A stretch of DNA of 18,191 nucleotides from Gammaproteobacteria bacterium (GTDB taxonomy: Bacteria > Pseudomonadota > Gammaproteobacteria > DSM-19610), in NCBI GenBank assembly GCA_030618475.1, contig JAUXDG010000029.1, positions 1 through 18,191 on the forward strand, read 5' to 3'. The translations under genes were made by a program, and so were the position numbers. Positions 13,720 to 18,191 of the stretch are shown here, piece by piece (positions within the stretch are counted from its first letter, which is position 1; each line of letters opens with the position of its first letter). The notes beneath the pieces are model-generated. The model was not told the origin of the DNA, did no database searches, and saw only the letters and a program-made list of their open reading frames with translations.

Positions 13720-16701
13720 TTAGTGGTTCCTGGTAGACGTGGCAAACGGTTCCACCAACTGTTCCAGCGGTTCAGGTCGCCCGATACCATACCCCTGGGC
13801 ATAATCCACACCGATCTCCCGCAGCTTTTCCAGGATGGCTTCACTTTCCACGAACTCTGCAATCGTCTGCTTACCCATAAGCTGCCCGATCTCGTTGATG
13901 GATTTCACCATAGCGAAGTCCATGGGATCATCCAGGATGTCTTTAACAAACACACCATCGATCTTCAGGAAGTCGACCGGAAGATTCTTGAGATAGGCAA
14001 AGGAAGACAGGCCACTGCCGAAATCGTCCAGGGCAAAACGGCAACCCAGTTCTTTCAGCGACTGGATAAAGACAGTGGCATCGGTCAGGTTGGCAATCGC
14101 CACCGTCTCGGTGATTTCAAAGCAGATCTTCTCCGGCGGGATGCGCCACTTGCTGAACTGTGTCTTTACAAAAGCGAGAAAGTCTTCGTCACCCAGAGAG
14201 AGGCCCGAGAGGTTAATGGCACAAAGAAACAAACGCTGCAGACTCCCTGGATGATCGGCAAACCACTGGAAAGCCCTGCTGATAACCCAGCGATCAATAC
14301 GGCCTGACAGGTTGTAACGCTCGGCAGCAGGCAGGAATACGCCCGGCAATACCATGTTCCCTGCCTCGTCCTCCATGCGCACCAGCAACTCGTAGTGCTG
14401 TGCTTCGTTGCTGTGTCTCGTAACCGGTATAATCGGCTGAACGTAAAGCTGGAAGCGGTCGTCGTCCAGGGCCCGCGGTAAACTTGCAGCCCACTGCATC
14501 TCACCATGCCGCTTCGCCAATTCCTCGTCATCCTCATGGTGGACGTGTACCCGGTTGCGCCCCTGTTCCTTGGCCATATAGCAGGCCGTGTCCGCGGCAC
14601 TCAACAAAGCGGTAATTTTTTCGCTTGCTTCATTGATAGCAACCAGCCCGATGCTGACGCCGATGCTAAAGCTCCTGTCTTCCCAGACAAATCGAAACTC
14701 GGCGACCGTCTTTATCAACTCCCCTGCCACCCGCGTGGCTTCGTCAAGTGAACAGCGTTCCATGATCAGCCCGAACTCATCTCCTCCGAGACGGGCGAGC
14801 GTGTCTTCCTGCCTCACGTGAGCCTGCAACAACTGTCCAAGCTGGCGCAACAGTTCGTCACCCGCTACATGGCCGCAAGTGTCGTTGACCAGCTTGAACT
14901 GGTCCAGGTCAAAATACAGGAGGGCATTCACCGTGCCTTCCCTCCTGGCCGTCTCCAGCACCCGCCCGAGACAGTGCTCGAATTCCCGACGGTTGATCAG
15001 ACCCGTTAAGCCGTCATGCGCAGCATGGAAGGAAATCTCCCGTAACATGCGCCGAGCCTCTGTCACATCCTTGAAGACCAGCACTACGCCCAGAAGCTCG
15101 CCGTCCCTTCCGCAAATGGGTGCCGCGGAATTTTCGATCGACCACTCCTCGCCTGACCGGCTTACCAGCACAGTATGATTCGCCAGCCCAGCGATCTCGC
15201 CTTCCCTCAAGCAGCGTGCAACAGGATCCTGCGCAGCTTCCCGGGTTTCTTCATTGATAATATGGAATACCCGGTCCAGGGGCTGGCCCTGTGCCTCGTC
15301 GGACGACCATCCGGTCAGTCTTTCTGCAACCGGATTAAGATAATCGATACAAGCGGAAGCATCCGTGGTGATCACGGCGTCACCAATGCAGTGAAGCGTT
15401 ACCTGCAGCCGCTCGGTTTCTTCGAACAATGCCTGCTCGGCAAGCTTGCGATCCGTAATATCGGTAGCGATACCTTCGATCACCAGCCCCTCCCCCTCGC
15501 CGTGCCTTCCAACCGATCGGTCAAGGAACCAGTGCCACCGGCCCTGGATGTCCTTTATCCGGTATTCCAACTCGATAGACTTGCCGTCTGCGAATACCTG
15601 TATGGCCTGGTCGACACGCGGCTGGTCCTCCGGGTGGATAGCGTCATGCCAGAGAAACGGGTCTTTCTCCAGTTGATCCGGTTGGAATCCCAGAATGTCC
15701 TGGACCCGGGGAGACCAATAACTTGCTCCACTGCTCTTTACATAGGTGTAAACGATGTCCGGCAGTCCCTCGACCAGTCGCCGGTAGCGTGCTTCACTGT
15801 CCTGCAGCGCAATCTGCCCGCGCTGCGTGCTTAGTGCCCCCCCGATAATCTCTGCTGACAGTCTCAGCAGGGCCAGATCCTCTTTTTTCCACCTACCGGT
15901 TTCCTTGACGTTATCGAAACCGAGAAAGCCCATAACTCTCCCGGCCAGATGAACCGGCATCATGATCAACGATTTGATGTCCTGACTCTGCAGCATTGCC
16001 TTCTCGTTAACCGCTGCTTCCGGCAGCGCCGACACGTCAGGAATGGGCAGAAGCCTGCCCTCCTGCAGCTGTGTCAGTGACCAGCGGAACGCTTCCATCG
16101 GTGCTCCCTGGCAATTCTCGATCTGGCTGCTGACACCCTCGGCACACCACTCGTGGGTGTTGTCCATTGTCTTGCCATCGTCCCTGAAGAGAAACAGATA
16201 CGAGCGGCAAGCCCCGCTCAGGCCGCCGATCCTTTCCAGCGCATAATTGATCGCGGTGTCGAAGTCTGCGGTGCCTATGAATCGAGAGGAGATGTCGGTA
16301 ATTGCATTTTCAACGGCAAGGCGGTGTCGCAGACTGTACTCGTTATTAATCTGCTCAGTTACATCGATAGACATGACCAGTTCCCCGGGCCGCCCTTCGT
16401 GCTCTACCGGGCAGGTGATCATATCCACGAAGATAAGATCTCCATTCTTTTTCATTTGGCGCCTGACGCCAGTACTTTCCGGTTCCTCTCCTGCCTGGAT
16501 GATTTCATCCGCCAGCCCGGGTATATCCTCTGCTGGACGAATGTCCTTGAGCGTCAAACCCAGGAATTCCTCCCTGGAGTATCCATAGTTCCGAACCGCT
16601 GCATCGTTCACTACCAGAAACCGCTGTGTCTCACGGTCGGAAATCCACATTGGCGTCGGATTCATGGCAAAGAATTTCTGATAGATATCGTCGTGCTTCA
16701 T
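13720..16701 (-). CDS. PAS-GAF-PAS-PAS-GGDEF-EAL c-di-GMP signalling protein
   Basis: A 993-residue protein without a signal peptide or membrane helices, so probably cytosolic. Domains: PAS about 5-118, GAF about 130-292, PAS about 300-418, PAS about 428-550, GGDEF about 555-720, EAL about 730-985. The cyclase site is intact (ARLGGDEF, GGDEF at 639-643), with an inhibitory I-site RQED (630-633) five residues before it. The phosphodiesterase side also looks intact: ELLVR (771-775), Asn830, E-x-x-E at 862-865, DDFGSG (892-897), Lys913, Glu949 and Gln969. It could therefore make or degrade c-di-GMP, and sequence cannot say which dominates. The start at ATG 16701 fits the first PAS domain; in-frame codons upstream as far as 16836 lack homology. 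Confidence 0.93.
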   Translation of the reverse strand: MKHDDIYQKFFAMNPTPMWISDRETQRFLVVNDAAVRNYGYSREEFLGLTLKDIRPAEDIPGLADEIIQAGEEPESTGVRRQMKKNGDLIFVDMITCPVEHEGRPGELVMSIDVTEQINNEYSLRHRLAVENAITDISSRFIGTADFDTAINYALERIGGLSGACRSYLFLFRDDGKTMDNTHEWCAEGVSSQIENCQGAPMEAFRWSLTQLQEGRLLPIPDVSALPEAAVNEKAMLQSQDIKSLIMMPVHLAGRVMGFLGFDNVKETGRWKKEDLALLRLSAEIIGGALSTQRGQIALQDSEARYRRLVEGLPDIVYTYVKSSGASYWSPRVQDILGFQPDQLEKDPFLWHDAIHPEDQPRVDQAIQVFADGKSIELEYRIKDIQGRWHWFLDRSVGRHGEGEGLVIEGIATDITDRKLAEQALFEETERLQVTLHCIGDAVITTDASACIDYLNPVAERLTGWSSDEAQGQPLDRVFHIINEETREAAQDPVARCLREGEIAGLANHTVLVSRSGEEWSIENSAAPICGRDGELLGVVLVFKDVTEARRMLREISFHAAHDGLTGLINRREFEHCLGRVLETARREGTVNALLYFDLDQFKLVNDTCGHVAGDELLRQLGQLLQAHVRQEDTLARLGGDEFGLIMERCSLDEATRVAGELIKTVAEFRFVWEDRSFSIGVSIGLVAINEASEKITALLSAADTACYMAKEQGRNRVHVHHEDDEELAKRHGEMQWAASLPRALDDDRFQLYVQPIIPVTRHSNEAQHYELLVRMEDEAGNMVLPGVFLPAAERYNLSGRIDRWVISRAFQWFADHPGSLQRLFLCAINLSGLSLGDEDFLAFVKTQFSKWRIPPEKICFEITETVAIANLTDATVFIQSLKELGCRFALDDFGSGLSSFAYLKNLPVDFLKIDGVFVKDILDDPMDFAMVKSINEIGQLMGKQTIAEFVESEAILEKLREIGVDYAQGYGIGRPEPLEQLVEPFATSTRNH

Positions 16702-16980
16702 CTCTAATCGTACACTTGAGAGCCCAAAGACTTTATTATTCAAGATTAACAGGCAAACATCCATCCAACATTGGGCCGGGACTCCCGGACTCGACAGCGG
16801 CTTTTCTGTTGTGCTACAAGGACATCGGCACCGCATTCCGGGCCTTGAGGCTCGGCCTGTCCCCGCTGGATCGCACCATAAATATTTTGGACCACATGTA
16901 TGACATTGGCCATTGCACCGTTAGGTTATCCGTAATATTGTCTCATAACAGCATCATACGGGGATTCAACAAGGTTTCAG
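16702..16980. other. Divergent intergenic region between two c-di-GMP genes
   Basis: These 279 bp should hold the promoters of both flanking genes. A CCGGGA-C-TCCCGG inverted repeat is at 16776-16788. A weak plus-strand pair, TTGCAC (16913-16918) and TATTGT (16936-16941) with 17 bp spacing, precedes the diguanylate cyclase gene. AAGG at 16971-16974 is its ribosome site. The minus side is AT-rich (16730-16750), but no convincing hexamer pair was found. No gene is recognised. Confidence 0.5.
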
Positions 16981-18095
16981 ATGGATTGGTTGCGGCGCCA
17001 CAGACTTATAGCAATAGCTGTTGTTCTCGGCATCGGAATGATGGGTGCGGGTGCGTTGATGGCTGAATTGCCCGACATGCAAGCGCTGGAGTTGGGGCTG
17101 CTGATCAGCTTTCTTGTTCTGCCTGTCGTGTTCGGTCGGTATGCGCATTCATTGCTGCAGCGTGCGCAACAGGCGGCCGAAACAGTCCGTGATGAAGACA
17201 TCACAGAGCGTCGACAGGCCGAAGAGAAACTGAATCTGAGAGCAGCGGTCTTTGAGTCCACCGATCAAGGCGTCATCGTTATTGACAGGAAGCACTGCAT
17301 TGTATCCGTCAACCCGGCTTTCATCACACTCACCGGCTATACGCTGGATGAGGTTAAAGGTAAAAACCTGCTTTTCCTGAAATCAAGCCGGCATAATGAA
17401 GCTTTTTACGACAATATCTGGCGGTCACTGGAGAACAAAGGTTCCTGGAAGGGGGATATCTGGAACATTCGCAAGAACGGGGAAACCTACCCCTCCTGGC
17501 ATACCATCAGTCCGATTTATAATAGTGAATCCGGTAAACTCACGCATTACGTGTCCATATTCTCGGATATAACGCCAATCAAGCGCCAGCAGGCAAATGT
17601 GGATTTGCTCGCTTACCATGATCCACTGACCGGCTTGCCCAACCGGCTATTGTTCACTGAACGTCTTGAACATGCCTTGAGTGTACTGGCACGTCTCAAC
17701 ACCCAGGTCGCGCTGCTGTTTTTTGACCTCGATGGATTTAAGGAGATCAACGATACACTGGGACACACCGTTGGTGATTCCTTGCTGCAGGCGGTCGCGG
17801 GTCGAATGCAGTCTGTGCTTAGAGACGGAGATACCGTGGCACGTTTCGGGGGCGATGAATTTGTGGTGCTGACCGAGTCATGCGAATCGCGAGCAGGGCT
17901 CGAGCAGGTGGCGGAAAAACTCATAAAAGCGGTATCACAGCCCTTACAAGTTGATGCGCAGGAAATAGAGGTCCAAACCAGCGTTGGCGTAGCTGTTGCT
18001 CCTGCTGATGGCACCGACAGCCAGACACTCATCAAGGCCGCTGATCAAGCGATGTACCGGGCCAAGGCGCATAAAGGCAGCCACTGCTGTTTCTC
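16981..18095 (+). CDS. Membrane PAS-GGDEF diguanylate cyclase (3' end missing)
   Basis: This gene is readable for about 371 residues. Two hydrophobic segments (about 8-29 and 36-52) should anchor it in the inner membrane. A short charged helix (about 60-85) follows, then a PAS domain (about 85-197, with NPAFITLTGY) and a GGDEF domain from about 207. The GGDEF domain has HDPLTGLPNR (213-222), FFDLDGFKEIND (247-258), RFGGDEF (288-294) and an I-site RDGD at 281-284. All cyclase features are intact, so it should make c-di-GMP with product inhibition. AAGG stands 6 nt before the ATG. The frame stays open to the window end, but homology stops near DQAMYRAKAHKGSH, and after about 18095 the sequence is G-rich noise. 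Whether an EAL domain followed is unknown. The start is divergent from the GGDEF-EAL gene. Confidence 0.9.
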
Positions 18096-18191
18096 GGGGG
18101 GGAGGAGGGAGAGAGGGGGGGATGATGGGAACGGGGGCGTAGATGGGTGGGGAAGAAGGAGGGGGGGGAGGGGTAAGGGTGGGAAGGGACG
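18096..18191. other. G-rich low-quality contig tail
   Basis: The last 96 bases contain only three C and are mostly G with scattered A and T. The composition changes abruptly inside the end of the GGDEF domain. It looks like run-off or no-signal base calling carried into the assembly, not genomic sequence. Confidence 0.8.

Noticed and set aside
16702..16980. Possible small gene (plus-strand frame from 16626 to 17066)
   Set aside because: The frame begins inside the antisense sensor gene and ends inside the diguanylate cyclase gene, and no conserved sequence is recognised.
18096..18191. G-quadruplex-forming region or glycine/arginine-rich protein tail
   Set aside because: It is at a contig end, nearly C-free and abrupt, and the other end carries adapter. 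Sequencing noise is the simpler reading.

Overview
The window reads as one whole metagenomic contig from a gammaproteobacterium. It is moderately GC-rich, and the order TIGR02449 protein-zapA-6S RNA-fau / ygfB-pepP-ubiH-ubiI is a gammaproteobacterial hallmark also known from Pseudomonas and E. coli. Genus cannot be fixed from the sequence. Both ends look technical. Bases 1-28 match, from memory, the reverse complement of the MGI/BGISEQ read-2 adapter. From about 18096 the sequence becomes an almost C-free, G-rich tail that looks like unreliable base calls.

Layout: (a) 29-1087, the 3' two thirds of ilvA (threonine deaminase). It converges on an EVE-domain gene across a palindromic repeat (1122-1254). 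(b) 1288-3217 on the minus strand: a ZapB-like small coiled-coil gene (TIGR02449), zapA, the 6S RNA gene ssrS (about 2396-2580), fau (5-formyl-THF cyclo-ligase) and the EVE gene. (c) 3279-8402 on the plus strand: ygfB, pepP, ubiH, ubiI and a MOSC-domain gene. The divergent ygfB and TIGR02449 genes each have a -10 element about 6 nt before the ATG, suggesting two leaderless mRNAs. (d) 8414-10231: a sigma70-like promoter, a tandem glycine riboswitch, gcvT and gcvH, without gcvP next to them. (e) 10310-10375: a structured intergenic repeat. (f) 10437-13708: an operon of aldehyde dehydrogenase, iron-type alcohol dehydrogenase and class I glutamine amidotransferase. (g) 13720-16701 minus: a large PAS-GAF-PAS-PAS-GGDEF-EAL protein. 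It is divergent from (h) 16981 to about 18095 plus: a membrane PAS-GGDEF diguanylate cyclase cut off by the contig end.

How the genes fit together: the ssrS/zapA/fau and ygfB/pepP/ubi blocks are conserved housekeeping (division, transcription control, folate, ubiquinone). The glycine cleavage genes are switched by glycine itself. The most interesting inference concerns block (f). Alcohol dehydrogenase, aldehyde dehydrogenase and gamma-glutamyl amidohydrolase are the three steps needed after gamma-glutamylation of an amino alcohol. With ethanolamine as substrate the end products would be glutamate and glycine, and glycine is the ligand and substrate of the adjacent gcv block. The required glutamine-synthetase-like ligase is not in the window, so this remains a hypothesis. 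The last block has two c-di-GMP enzymes with intact catalytic motifs sharing one intergenic region.
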